The notes beneath the pieces are model-generated. The model did no database searches. It saw only the letters and a list, made by a program, of their open reading frames with translations, and was not told the origin of the DNA. Of a stretch of DNA of 64,000 bases, positions 43,250 through 51,597 are shown piece by piece (the stretch's first letter is position 1; every line of letters begins with the position of its first letter). The DNA comes from Catellatospora sp. TT07R-123 (GTDB taxonomy: Bacteria > Actinomycetota > Actinomycetes > Mycobacteriales > Micromonosporaceae). The translations under genes were made by a program, and so were the position numbers. The stretch is from positions 1,178,001 to 1,242,000 of the forward strand of contig NZ_BNEM01000001.1 of assembly GCF_018327705.1 (NCBI RefSeq), written 5' to 3'.

Positions 43250-45475
43250 ATGAGACGTACCCTCGCGGGCGCAGCCGGCGCACTGTTGCTGGCCGCCCTG
43301 CTCACTCCCCTGTCGGCCGCCGCGTCAGCGGCCGCACCCACCGGTGCGCCGACGCTGGCCGCCACCGCCGGCGCCGCGCTCGCGCAGCACCTCGACGTGA
43401 TCCACGGGACCGCGGCCGAGACGTACACGGTCGGGCGCACCATCGCCGACCCCAGCGGCGCCGGACACGTCCGCTACCAGCGCACCTACCACGGCCTGCG
43501 CGTGTACGGCGGCGACCTCGTCGTGCACACCGCCCCCGGCGGCGCGTTCGCGGGCGCCGACACCGGCCTGACCGCCCCGCTCACCCTCGGCGTCCTGCCG
43601 AAGGTGACCGCGAGCGCGGCCGGCGCGAGCGCGGCCAAGGCGTTCACGGGCACGGTCACCTCGGTCGGCTCCGCCGAACTGTTCGTCGACGCCAGCACCC
43701 CGGCCGCGCCCGCGCTGGCCTGGGAGACGGTCGTGCGCGGGTGGGCCCGCGACGGGCAGACCCCCTCGGTGCTGCACGTCATCACCGACGCGCGCACCGG
43801 CGCGGTCCGCGGCAGCTTCGACGAGATCGAGAACGTGCTGGGCACCGGCAACTCGATGTACTCCGGCACCGTCTCGATCGACACCACGCTGACCTCGTCG
43901 TCGCCGGTGACCTACTCGCTGATCGACCCGTCGCACGGCAACGGCCGGGTGTGCAGCATGGGCGGCGGCACCGGCACCAGCTGCACCGTCATGACCGACG
44001 CCGACAACGTTTGGGGCAACGGCTCGGCCAGCAACACGCAGACCGCCGGGGTAGACGCGCACTTCGGTGCCGCCAAGACCTACGACTACTTCAAGAACGT
44101 CCACAGCCGCTGCGGCATCTGGGGCGACTGCAACGGCGTCGTCTCGCGGGTGCACTACGGCAGCAACTACGTCAACGCGTTCTGGGACGGCACCCAGATG
44201 ACCTACGGCGACGGTTCGAGCAACCTCAAGCCGCTGACCGCGCTGGACGTCGCCGGGCACGAGATGAGCCACGGCGTCACCGAGGCCCTGGCCGGGCTGG
44301 TCTACGCCAACGAGTCGGGCGGCCTCAACGAGTCCACCAGCGACATCTTCGGCAACATGGTCGAGTTCTACGCGGGCGTGGCCGCCGACCCGGGCGACTA
44401 CAGCGTCGGCGAGAAGATCGACATCTTCGGCACCGGGCAGCCGCTGCGCTACATGTACAACCCGCCGCTGGACGGCGCGTCGTACGGCTGCTGGTCCTCC
44501 GCTGTCGCCGGCGCCGACCCGCACTACTCCTCCGGCGTCGGCAACCACTTCTTCTTCGACCTGGCCGAGGGCACCGGCGCCACCGCGTACGGCACCAGCC
44601 CGGTCTGCGGCTCGGCCCCGGCCGTGGTCGGCATCGGCCGCGCCAAGGCCGAGAAGATCTGGTACCGGGCACTGGACGTGTACTTCGTCTCCAGCGAGAC
44701 GTACGCGCAGGCCCGCACCCACACGCTGGCCGCCGCGGCCGACCTGTACGGCTCCTGCTCGACCGAGTACAAGGCCGTGCACGCGGCCTGGGCCGCGGTC
44801 GCCGTCACCGGCGCCGACCCGTGCGTCACGGGCCCGACCGCCGGCAGCCTCGTCTGGCTGCGCGCCGACGCGGGCGTCACCAGCAGCGCGGGCAAGGTCA
44901 GCAACTGGGCCGACCAGAGCGGCACCGGCCACCACGCCAGCATGACCGTCGCCGCCCGCCAGCCGAGCCTGGTCAGCAGCGTCGTCAACGGCAAGCCGGT
45001 GATCCGGTTCGGCGGCAGCCAGTCGCTGAGCCTGGTCACCATCAACCCGACGGCGTTCACGGTGTTCGTGGTGGGCAAGAACTCCAACCCCGCCGAGTCG
45101 TACAGCATGATCCTCGGGCCGGGCGGCAACAACGCCAACAACCAGCTGCGCTGGGAGAGCGGCACCAAGTCGCTGGTGTACGGGTCCAACGGCCTCGGGA
45201 CCACGACCAGCACCATCGGCAACACCCGGGTCTTCCACGACCTGGTGATCCGGTATGACGGCAGCACGCTCAAGGTCTACCGCGACGGCACGCTGTACAG
45301 CTCCACCGCCGTGGCGGCCAGCGGCGGGTGGTCGATCAACCAGATCGGCGCCTACTACTCGTCCTCGTTCATGCTGGGCGACCTCGCCGAGCTGCTGGTC
45401 TACCCCAGCGCCCTCAGCGACACCGACCGCACCACCAATCAGAACTACCTGAAGTCCAAGTACGCCCTGCCGTAA
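43250..45475 (+). CDS. secreted M4 thermolysin-like metalloprotease with C-terminal LamG-like domain
   Basis: A 741-residue prepro-protease. Signal peptide (about 1-28), FTP/propeptide region (about 40-190), catalytic domain with zinc motif HEMSH (337-341) and third ligand Glu361 in GGLNESTSDIFGN, and the GVGNHFFFDLAEG segment with the transition-state His. Residues about 525-741 form a concanavalin/LamG-like domain (VWLRADAGV ... IRYDGSTLKVYRDGTL), probably for glycan or protein binding. GGAGAGG precedes the ATG. Extracellular protein digestion fits the peptide-scavenging genes next door. Confidence 0.92.
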   Translation: MRRTLAGAAGALLLAALLTPLSAAASAAAPTGAPTLAATAGAALAQHLDVIHGTAAETYTVGRTIADPSGAGHVRYQRTYHGLRVYGGDLVVHTAPGGAFAGADTGLTAPLTLGVLPKVTASAAGASAAKAFTGTVTSVGSAELFVDASTPAAPALAWETVVRGWARDGQTPSVLHVITDARTGAVRGSFDEIENVLGTGNSMYSGTVSIDTTLTSSSPVTYSLIDPSHGNGRVCSMGGGTGTSCTVMTDADNVWGNGSASNTQTAGVDAHFGAAKTYDYFKNVHSRCGIWGDCNGVVSRVHYGSNYVNAFWDGTQMTYGDGSSNLKPLTALDVAGHEMSHGVTEALAGLVYANESGGLNESTSDIFGNMVEFYAGVAADPGDYSVGEKIDIFGTGQPLRYMYNPPLDGASYGCWSSAVAGADPHYSSGVGNHFFFDLAEGTGATAYGTSPVCGSAPAVVGIGRAKAEKIWYRALDVYFVSSETYAQARTHTLAAAADLYGSCSTEYKAVHAAWAAVAVTGADPCVTGPTAGSLVWLRADAGVTSSAGKVSNWADQSGTGHHASMTVAARQPSLVSSVVNGKPVIRFGGSQSLSLVTINPTAFTVFVVGKNSNPAESYSMILGPGGNNANNQLRWESGTKSLVYGSNGLGTTTSTIGNTRVFHDLVIRYDGSTLKVYRDGTLYSSTAVAASGGWSINQIGAYYSSSFMLGDLAELLVYPSALSDTDRTTNQNYLKSKYALP

Positions 45476-45482
45476 CAGCCGT

Positions 45483-45519
45483 GGTGCGGTCCGGCGGCAC
45501 AGCCCCGCCGGACCGCACC
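45483..45519. terminator. terminator hairpin after the M4 protease
   Basis: Perfect 15-bp stem with a 7-nt loop (45483-45497 with 45505-45519), 8 bp after the stop codon. Confidence 0.85.
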
Positions 45520-45597
45520 CCGCCCGCCTGCCCACTGACCAGCGGCAGTCGCGAATCCGTCATGGCACAGCACGGGTGGCGAACCTACCGTCAGGGC

Positions 45598-46065
45598 ATG
45601 CGTCGACTGACCTCAGCACTCGTCTGCACCGGACTCGCCGCGGCGACCCTCGTGGCCGCCGCCCCGGCCGCCGCCATGCCCGCGGGCGACCTGACCATCC
45701 ACCGCGCCGGAACCTGCGAGTGGTACCAGGACTCCGGCGCCAACCTCTGGATCGCCCCAGTGCTCGCCGCGAACTGGACCGGCAAGATCTTCCCGAGCAA
45801 CGCGTTCAACATGCGCTCGAACTACGGCAAGCGGACGGCGGGCGGCCCGGTCACCTCGGCGGCCCCGTTCCGGTGGGCGATCGGCGGCGAGCCCACCGCA
45901 GGCAACTCGTTCCTCGGCCACACCGTGCTGCTCACGGCCGCCATCGACCCCATCAACACCGTGTACGAGCTGGACGAGTCCAACAACACCACCGTGATCA
46001 CGGTCCTGGTCCCGGCCACCCCACCCCCCGCCACCGGCACCGTCCTGACCATCCCCTGCTCCTGA
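45598..46065 (+). CDS. secreted CARDB-like protein, function unknown
   Basis: A 155-residue exported protein. Signal peptide (about 1-27, ending AAAM), then a mature part with two Cys (TCEWYQD, IPCS) and a C-terminal strand pair DPINTVYELDESNNTTVI, the hallmark of CARDB adhesion-like beta-sandwich domains. The ATG at 45598 follows a weak CAGGG; an ATG at 45562 would lengthen the basic N-terminus. No enzymatic motif. Confidence 0.7.
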   Translation: MRRLTSALVCTGLAAATLVAAAPAAAMPAGDLTIHRAGTCEWYQDSGANLWIAPVLAANWTGKIFPSNAFNMRSNYGKRTAGGPVTSAAPFRWAIGGEPTAGNSFLGHTVLLTAAIDPINTVYELDESNNTTVITVLVPATPPPATGTVLTIPCS

Positions 46066-46116
46066 CCCCCTGCTCCCGACCCCCGCCCCGCCCGCCACCC
46101 CGCGGGCGGGCCCATC

Positions 46117-46200
46117 CGCTCCCGCTCCCGCTGCCACTGCCGCTGCCGCTGCCGCTGCCGCGCGTCGGCGCTTCCGCTGCCGCGCGTCGGCGCTTCCGTG
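46117..46200. repeat. short tandem repeats (GCTSCC hexamers and a 22-bp duplication)
   Basis: A run of hexamers (gctccc, gctgcc) followed by two copies of a 22-bp unit starting gctgccgcgcgtcgg. It opens the 649-bp gene-free region 46066-46714, which also holds a family A palindrome, an 18-bp tandem repeat and two operators; no gene is supported there. Confidence 0.7.
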
Positions 46201-46483
46201 ATGATCGCCGTTTGCGGTCAGGGTCAGCGTTTGCAGAGGACGTAGTGACCGAGAACAGCGATCTTGGGCACCCAAGGGCTGAAGATCAGCAGCTTCGGTC
46301 CGAAGGCCACCTTCTGCGCGGCGTCCTTACGGGGGTGTGCGCCCGGTGATCGTCGTTGTCGGTCAAAAGACGAACAGGCGGCCATGTTCATGACCGCAAA
46401 CGACGATCACGCCCCGGCACACCCCGGCCCGAACGCCCACCATGACCCGGCCACCGCGCGGCGACCACGCCCCCAAGATCGGC

Positions 46484-46544
46484 CAAGTTGCCGGGCAATC
46501 GGGCGATCGAGGCCCCAAGATACGCCCAGTTGCCCGGCAACTTA
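46484..46544. repeat. palindromic element, family A (second copy)
   Basis: Arms 46484-46505 and 46523-46544 share 19 of 22 paired positions. The left arm repeats AGTTGCCGGGCAATCGGGCG found at 5764-5783. Here both flanking genes read rightwards. Confidence 0.7.
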
Positions 46545-46560
46545 GCCGATCCTGGAACGC

Positions 46561-46620
46561 CCCACGCGCTCTACGCGCCCCACGCGCTCTACGCGCCCCA
46601 CGCGCGCTGCGCGTGCAGCG
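46561..46620. repeat. 18-bp tandem repeat, about three copies
   Basis: Unit cccacgcgctctacgcgc repeated with period 18, the last copy diverged. Not CRISPR-like: no spacers. Confidence 0.7.
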
Positions 46621-46647
46621 CGCCCCGCGCACGTGCCGCAGGTCACC

Positions 46648-46702
46648 AATCTTGTCGTTGACAAGTTTGGGTGTGTGACGCAATCTTGTCAGTGACAAGA
46701 TT
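46648..46702. promoter_or_regulatory. twin operators upstream of the DoxX-like gene
   Basis: Two palindromes with centres 34 bp apart: AATCTTGTCGTTGACAAGTTT at 46648-46668 (arms CTTGTC/GACAAG conserved) and its near-perfect twin at 46682-46702. The second ends 12 bp before the ATG of the DoxX-like gene and touches its ribosome site, so binding would block expression. A MarR- or TetR-type regulator is likely; none adjoins. Confidence 0.7.
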
Positions 46703-46714
46703 GGAGAACACGAC

Positions 46715-47155
46715 ATGGCTCCCCTCATCGCCCTGATCGCCGGTTCCGTCGTGCTGCGACTGCTCGGACTGGCCGGAGTGGACGCGCTCGACGCCTGGCA
46801 GCCCGCCCTGCGCGGTGGACTCGCCCTCATGTTCGTCGTCACCGGCGTGGTCCACTTCGTCCCGGCGTACCGGCGCGACATGATCGCGATGATCCCGCCG
46901 CGCCTGCCTGCCCCCGGCCTGCTGGTGACCCTCACCGGCGTGCTGGAGCTGGCCGGGGCCGCCGGGCTGCTGATCGCCCCGCTGGCCCGCCCGGCCGCGA
47001 TCGGCCTGGCGCTGCTGATGGTCGCGATGTTCCCGGCCAACGTCTCGGCCGCCCGGCGCGGGCTCAGCCTCGGCGGCAAGCCGGTCACCCCGCTGCCGCA
47101 GCGCACCCTCCTGCAGCTGGTCTTCCTCGCAACGGCCGTCGCCGCCGCCGTCTGA
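46715..47155 (+). CDS. DoxX-like membrane protein
   Basis: A 146-residue protein with about four hydrophobic segments and the pattern MFVVTGVVHFVPAYRRDMIAMIPP plus ELAGAAGLLIAPLARPAAIGLALLMVAMFPAN, typical of small DoxX/SURF4-like membrane proteins linked to redox or organic-peroxide stress. GGAG lies 8 nt before the ATG. Two operator palindromes directly upstream imply tight repression and induction by a ligand or stress signal. Confidence 0.82.
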   Translation: MAPLIALIAGSVVLRLLGLAGVDALDAWQPALRGGLALMFVVTGVVHFVPAYRRDMIAMIPPRLPAPGLLVTLTGVLELAGAAGLLIAPLARPAAIGLALLMVAMFPANVSAARRGLSLGGKPVTPLPQRTLLQLVFLATAVAAAV

Positions 47156-47293
47156 GCACCGTTCGCGCGTACCGTCGCCGACTGAGAGCCGCATCGCACG
47201 CCGCCGTCTGAGCACCGTTTCGCGCGCACCGTCGCTAGCTGAGCACCGTTTCGCGCGCACCGTCGCCGGCTGAGAGCCGCATCGCACGCCGCC
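47150..47293. repeat. interspersed tandem repeats after the DoxX-like gene
   Basis: A ~30-bp unit (tctgagcaccgtttcgcgcg...) occurs three times and a ~24-bp unit (ctgagagccgcatcgcacgc...) twice, alternating. They begin at the end of the DoxX-like gene. Confidence 0.7.
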
Positions 47294-47317
47294 CGCCGCC
47301 ACCTGGCGGCGGGCGGC
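47288..47317. terminator. terminator hairpin
   Basis: Perfect 14-bp GC stem with a minimal loop, between the repeat tract and the DUF2237 gene. Confidence 0.75.
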
Positions 47318-47344
47318 TTCGTCACGGATGCGACGCTTGTGGAC

Positions 47345-47734
47345 ATGACCGATCGCAACGTGCTGGGCGGCGAGCTCGAACCGTGCGGGACCGACCCGAT
47401 GACCGGCTTCTACCGCGACGGCTGCTGCAGCAGCGGACCGGACGACTTCGGCAGCCACACCGTCTGCGCCGTGGTCACCGCCGAGTTCCTGGCCCACCAG
47501 CAGCGCATCGGCAACGACCTGAGCACCCCGCGCCCGGAATGGCACTTCCCCGGACTGCGCCCCGGCGACCGCTGGTGCGTGGTGGCCGTGCGCTGGCTCC
47601 AGGCCTACCAGGACGGGGCGGCCGCGCCGGTGGTGCTCGCCTCGACCCATGCGCGCGCGCTGGAGGTCATCCCGCTGGAGGCGCTGCGCCAGCACTCGGT
47701 CGACGTGCCGCCGGACCTGGCCACGCTCCAGTAG
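47345..47734 (+). CDS. DUF2237 family protein
   Basis: A 129-residue protein matching the DUF2237 pattern along its whole length: NVLGGELEPCGTDPMTGFYRDGCC, GSHTVCAVVTAEFL, GNDLSTPRPEWHFPGL, PGDRWCVVAVRW and ATH-like THARALEVIPLEAL. Four to five conserved Cys hint at metal binding or redox chemistry; the biochemical role is unknown. ATG at 47345 preferred; GTG at 47339 would add two residues. Confidence 0.9.
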   Translation: MTDRNVLGGELEPCGTDPMTGFYRDGCCSSGPDDFGSHTVCAVVTAEFLAHQQRIGNDLSTPRPEWHFPGLRPGDRWCVVAVRWLQAYQDGAAAPVVLASTHARALEVIPLEALRQHSVDVPPDLATLQ

Positions 47735-47744
47735 GCCCGGCGGA

Positions 47745-48065
47745 TCAGCGCCCCGGGCGCAGCACGGGCAGCACGGGCAGCACCCGGCCACCGAGGTCGC
47801 CGATCGTGTCTGCGACCTCGGCCGGGCTGCCGGCGGCCTCGACCATCAGCACCAGTCCCCGCACCCCGGTGGCCTCGACGGCGCGGTGCAGCCGCTCGGC
47901 GGCGTCCGGACCGGACTCGGCGTACGCGTCGAGCATGGCCCGGTGCCCGGCCGAGTCCTCGTGCACGCCTGGCAGCAGCGGCACGCCTCGGGTCGCCGCC
48001 GTACGCGCGAGAGCGGCTGTGCAGTGCTGTGGCGACGGGACCGCACGGCCGCGAACGTAGGGCGG
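47745..48065 (-). pseudogene. remnant of an unidentified gene lacking a start
   Basis: The minus-strand frame ending at 47745 encodes a protein-like sequence (RTAATRGVPLLPGVHEDSAG ... GVRGLVLMVEAAGSPAEVADTIGDLGGRVLP) that stays open to an in-frame TGA at about 48063, with no ATG, GTG or TTG before the GTG at 47984. The coding-like character upstream of that GTG suggests the 5' part of the gene was lost. A 79-residue product from 47984 remains possible. Family not recognised. Confidence 0.45.
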
Positions 48066-48117
48066 TCAACTGCCGCCGAGCCGGGCCGGCACGATCACTG
48101 GGATTTCCACTCGCCGC

Positions 48118-48146
48118 TTGACATGAATTGGTTTTGTTCCAAAACT
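48118..48146 (+). promoter_or_regulatory. promoter with overlapping palindromic operator before the monooxygenase operon
   Basis: TTGACA at 48118-48123 with a 17-nt spacer to AAAACT (48141-48146). The palindrome GTTTTG-TTC-CAAAAC (48131-48145) covers the spacer and -10. The second gene of the operon encodes a MarR regulator, the obvious candidate to bind here. Confidence 0.6.
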
Positions 48147-48173
48147 ACTTTCATCCGAGCGGAGCGGGGACAT

Positions 48174-49433
48174 ATGACGATCGTGATCGCCGGCGCCGGC
48201 ATCGGCGGCCTCACCGCGGCGCTGAGCCTGCATGAAGCCGGCCTGAGCGACATCCGGATCTACGAGCGCGTCGTTCGGCTCCAGCCGCTGGGGGTCGGGA
48301 TCAACCTGCTCCCCCACGCCGTACGCGAGCTGACCGAACTCGGCCTCGGGGAGCAGGTCGCCCAGCTCGGCGTCGCGCCGAGCGCCCTGGCCTACTTCAA
48401 CCGGTTCGGTCAGCAGATCTGGAGCGAGCCACGGGGCCTGCAGGCCGGGTACCGGTGGCCGCAGGTGTCGCTGTACCGGGGCCGCCTGCAGGCGGCACTG
48501 CTGGACGCGGTGACCGAGCGGCTCGGGGCCGACGCGATCCGCACGGGTCACCGCCTGGTCGGAGTCGAGCACGGCCCGGACACCGGCACCGCCTGTTTCG
48601 ACACCGTCGGGGGTGAGGTCCGGGTCGAGGCCGAGGTGGTCGTCGGGGCTGACGGCATCCACTCGGCGCTGCGTCGCCAGCATCACCCGCACGAGGGCGC
48701 ACCCCGCTGGAACGGCCTGACCCTGTGGCGCGGCACCGCCCGCGTACCGGCCTACCTGGACGGACGAACCATGATCATGGCCGGTGACGGGGAGCAGAAG
48801 TTCGTGGCCTACCCGGTCGGGCCGCCTGACGCCGACGGGCACTGCCGGCTCAACTTCATCGCCGAACGCCGGCAGGACGGCACCTCCGAGCAGAACGCCG
48901 ACTGGAACCGGGCCGTCGACCCCGCCCCGATCATCGACCTGTTCGCCGGCTGGCGCTTCGACTGGCTCGACATCCCGGCGGTCATCGCCGCCGCCGACCA
49001 GATCCTGGAGTACCCGATGGTCGACCGCGACCCTGTCGACCGGTGGACGTTCGGGCGAAGCACCCTGCTCGGCGACGCCGCCCATCCGATGTACCCCAAC
49101 GGCTCCAACGGCGCCTCCCAGGCGATCATCGACGCCCGGACCCTGGCCTTCCACCTGGCGACCGCGCCGACCGTCGCACAGGCCCTGACCGCGTACGAGA
49201 CCGACCGGCGCCCGGCCACCAGCGCGCTGGTGCTCAGCAACCGCCGCCAGGGCCCGGAGCAGGTCATGGTGCTGGCCCACGAACGCGCCCCGGCGGGCTT
49301 CGCCGACATCGGCGACGTCTTCGCCCCAGGCGAACTCGCCGAGATCGCCGCCTCGTACAAGCGCGCGGCGGGCTTCCATCCCGACGCCCTCAACGAGCGG
49401 CCGTCGCTGACCCCGCCGCGGACGGCCCGGTGA
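48174..49433 (+). CDS. FAD-dependent aromatic monooxygenase
   Basis: A 419-residue class A flavoprotein monooxygenase. FAD motif GAGIGGLTAALSL (about 7-19), the DG motif GADGIHSALR (about 155-164), and GDAAHPMYPNGSNGASQAI (about 300-318) are intact. The sequence is of the PhzS/VioD-like group that hydroxylates aromatic or heteroaromatic rings using NAD(P)H and O2. GGAGCGGGG precedes the ATG. First gene of a tightly coupled operon with a MarR regulator and a CocE hydrolase, suggesting inducible detoxification or catabolism. Confidence 0.88.
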   Translation: MTIVIAGAGIGGLTAALSLHEAGLSDIRIYERVVRLQPLGVGINLLPHAVRELTELGLGEQVAQLGVAPSALAYFNRFGQQIWSEPRGLQAGYRWPQVSLYRGRLQAALLDAVTERLGADAIRTGHRLVGVEHGPDTGTACFDTVGGEVRVEAEVVVGADGIHSALRRQHHPHEGAPRWNGLTLWRGTARVPAYLDGRTMIMAGDGEQKFVAYPVGPPDADGHCRLNFIAERRQDGTSEQNADWNRAVDPAPIIDLFAGWRFDWLDIPAVIAAADQILEYPMVDRDPVDRWTFGRSTLLGDAAHPMYPNGSNGASQAIIDARTLAFHLATAPTVAQALTAYETDRRPATSALVLSNRRQGPEQVMVLAHERAPAGFADIGDVFAPGELAEIAASYKRAAGFHPDALNERPSLTPPRTAR

Positions 49434-49918
49434 GCGCCCTCGACCCGGCGAAGCTCGCCGCGGTCATCTCCCCGCTGCGGCGCACCCTGCTGGCCGCCGC
49501 GCGAGCCGCCGAGCACCTGCCCGAGATCCCCGACGCACAGATCGAAGTGATCCGCGCGCTGCCCCGGGGCACTTCCGCCACCCCTGGCGAGCTGGCCGTC
49601 CGGCTCGGCCTGAGCCGGCCCACGGTCAGCAACCTGCTGCGCGCCATGGACACCGCCGGGCTGATCACCCGCACCCCGAGCGACACCGACCGCCGCCAGG
49701 TGAGCATCGCGGCGTCCGCCACGGCACTGGACCTGTTCGAACGGTTCGACCGCGCCGGCACGGCCCTGGTCGCCGACGCCGCCGCGACCCTGCCCGACAG
49801 CGACCGCCAGGCTCTCGCCGCCGCCCTGCCCGCTCTGGAGCGGCTGCGCGACGCCATCACGGCCCAGCGCCTGGCCCGCGCGACAGACCCCGCCCCCGAA
49901 CCGGAGGACCAGCGATGA
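49430..49918 (+). CDS. MarR-family transcriptional regulator
   Basis: A 162-residue winged-helix regulator. The DNA-binding core is TPGELAVRLGLSRPTVSNLLRAMDTAGLITRTPSDTDRRQVSI (recognition helix and wing). Helices at both ends would form the dimer interface. GTG start overlapping the monooxygenase stop, and its own stop overlaps the next ATG, so it is co-expressed with the enzymes. It likely autoregulates through the palindrome at 48131-48145. Confidence 0.88.
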   Translation: MSALDPAKLAAVISPLRRTLLAAARAAEHLPEIPDAQIEVIRALPRGTSATPGELAVRLGLSRPTVSNLLRAMDTAGLITRTPSDTDRRQVSIAASATALDLFERFDRAGTALVADAAATLPDSDRQALAAALPALERLRDAITAQRLARATDPAPEPEDQR

Positions 49919-51597
49919 CCAGAAGACTCGGACGCCTGTCACGGTGGCTGCAGAACAGGTCACTGCCCGGCCTGACGCCCGGCCCGTACGCCGTGGAGGT
50001 GAGCGCGAAGCAGCGCATACCGATGGACGACGGCGTCGAGCTGCTCGCCGACCTGTTCACACCCGTCGGCACGGTCGCCCCGGCGCTGCCGACCATCGTG
50101 ATGCGCTCGCCGTACGGGCGACGTGCCTTCGCCACCCAGGCCGGCGCGCTGGCGCGGGAAGGCTTCACGGTCCTGATCCAGAGCTGCCGCGGCACGTGGG
50201 GGTCGGCGGGGGTGTTCACTCCGCAGGTCGACGAGCAGCGCGACGGTATCGCCACCCACCGGTGGGTGCGCCGCCAGCCGTGGTTCACCGGCGTGGTGGC
50301 CACCTATGGGCCGAGCTACCTGGGGTACACGCAGTGGGCGGTGGCCGGGCGGATGCAGCGCGACGACCCCGACAACGCGCCCGACGCGCTGTGCCTCATC
50401 ACGACGATGCCCGACTTCGGCGCGATCACCTGGGACAACGGCGCGTTCTCGCTGCGCAATGCGCTCGGCTGGTCGCAGATGATGGACTGGATGGAACGCC
50501 GCGCCTTCCACCGGCTGATCCTTGAACAGCTGCGCGGCACGCCCAGACTCCGCCGCGCCTTCGAGGTGCTGCCGCTGCGCGACGGCGACACCGCCGCCGC
50601 CGGGCGCCCCATCCGCTGGTACCAGGACTGGCTCACGTTCGAGAAGCTCACCGACGACTACTGGACCGAGCAGTCGCACACCGCCTCGGTAACCGACGTG
50701 ACCGCACCCGTCTACATGATCACCGGCTGGTACGACATCTTCCTGCCCTGGCAGCTGCGCAACTACGCCCAGCTCGCCGCAGCCGGGCGCCCACCCCGGC
50801 TGACCATCGGACCGTGGGGCCACGTCTCGCCCGGCATGGGCGTGCCGGCCGTCGGTGAGTCGGTCGAGTTCCTCAAGGAGCACTTCACCGGCGCAGCAGG
50901 TGACCGGGCAATGCCGGTACGCGCGTTCCTCACCGGCGAGCAGCGCTGGCACGACCTGCCGACCTGGCCACCGCCGGGCTCCGCCGCCGCGCCCTGGCAC
51001 CTGCACGCCTCCGGGCTGCTCGACCCCGCCGCCCCCGACGGCGGCGTCACCGCCTACACCTACGACCCGACCGACCCGACCCCCGCCGTCGGCGGCCCCA
51101 GCCTGGAACGCGACTGCGAACCCGTCGACAACGCCGTCCACGAGACCCGCGCCGACGTCGCGGTCTTCCGCAGCACCCCGCTGGAGGCCGCCGTCGTGCT
51201 CGCGGGCGAGCCGGTGGCCCGGATCCGGTTCCGCTCGTCGCAGCCCACCGCCGACGTGTTCGTACGGATCTGCGACGTGCACCCCGACGGCCGGTCGATG
51301 ACGGTGTGCGACGGCATCCGCCGCATCGGCAGCCCCGGCACCGCGGCCACCGACCCCGGTCCCGACGGCGACGGCTTCGTCGAGGTCGACGTGCCGCTGT
51401 GGCCCGCGTTCCACCGCTTCGACGCCGGGCACCGCATCGGCGTGCAGGTCAGCTCCGGCGCGCATCCGCGCTACGCCCGCAACACCGGCATCGGCGAGCC
51501 CGCCGCCACCGCGACGGTCACCCGGGTGGCCGAGCAGGAGATCTCCCACGACACCGCCCGCGCCTCGCGCGTCGACCTGCCGGTGTGGCAGCCGTGA
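49915..51597 (+). CDS. CocE/NonD-family hydrolase (X-Pro dipeptidyl-peptidase-like)
   Basis: A 560-residue alpha/beta hydrolase with a C-terminal jelly-roll domain. Nucleophile Ser134 in YGPSYLG, the acid in ITGWYDIFLP and His in GPWGHVSPG complete the triad. The C-terminal beta domain (about 350-555) starts near the region DLPTWPPPG. Family members hydrolyse esters such as cocaine or cleave beta-lactam-like esters. No signal peptide is obvious, so it probably acts in the cytoplasm on a product or substrate of the monooxygenase. Confidence 0.88.
   Translation: MTRRLGRLSRWLQNRSLPGLTPGPYAVEVSAKQRIPMDDGVELLADLFTPVGTVAPALPTIVMRSPYGRRAFATQAGALAREGFTVLIQSCRGTWGSAGVFTPQVDEQRDGIATHRWVRRQPWFTGVVATYGPSYLGYTQWAVAGRMQRDDPDNAPDALCLITTMPDFGAITWDNGAFSLRNALGWSQMMDWMERRAFHRLILEQLRGTPRLRRAFEVLPLRDGDTAAAGRPIRWYQDWLTFEKLTDDYWTEQSHTASVTDVTAPVYMITGWYDIFLPWQLRNYAQLAAAGRPPRLTIGPWGHVSPGMGVPAVGESVEFLKEHFTGAAGDRAMPVRAFLTGEQRWHDLPTWPPPGSAAAPWHLHASGLLDPAAPDGGVTAYTYDPTDPTPAVGGPSLERDCEPVDNAVHETRADVAVFRSTPLEAAVVLAGEPVARIRFRSSQPTADVFVRICDVHPDGRSMTVCDGIRRIGSPGTAATDPGPDGDGFVEVDVPLWPAFHRFDAGHRIGVQVSSGAHPRYARNTGIGEPAATATVTRVAEQEISHDTARASRVDLPVWQP

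Noticed and set aside
43325-45535. 736-residue open frame antisense to the M4 protease
   Set aside because: Repetitive Gly/Val/Asp/Arg composition and a strong annotated gene on the other strand.
46561-46620. 18-bp direct repeats as a CRISPR array
   Set aside because: Repeats are contiguous with no spacers, units are short, and no cas genes are present.
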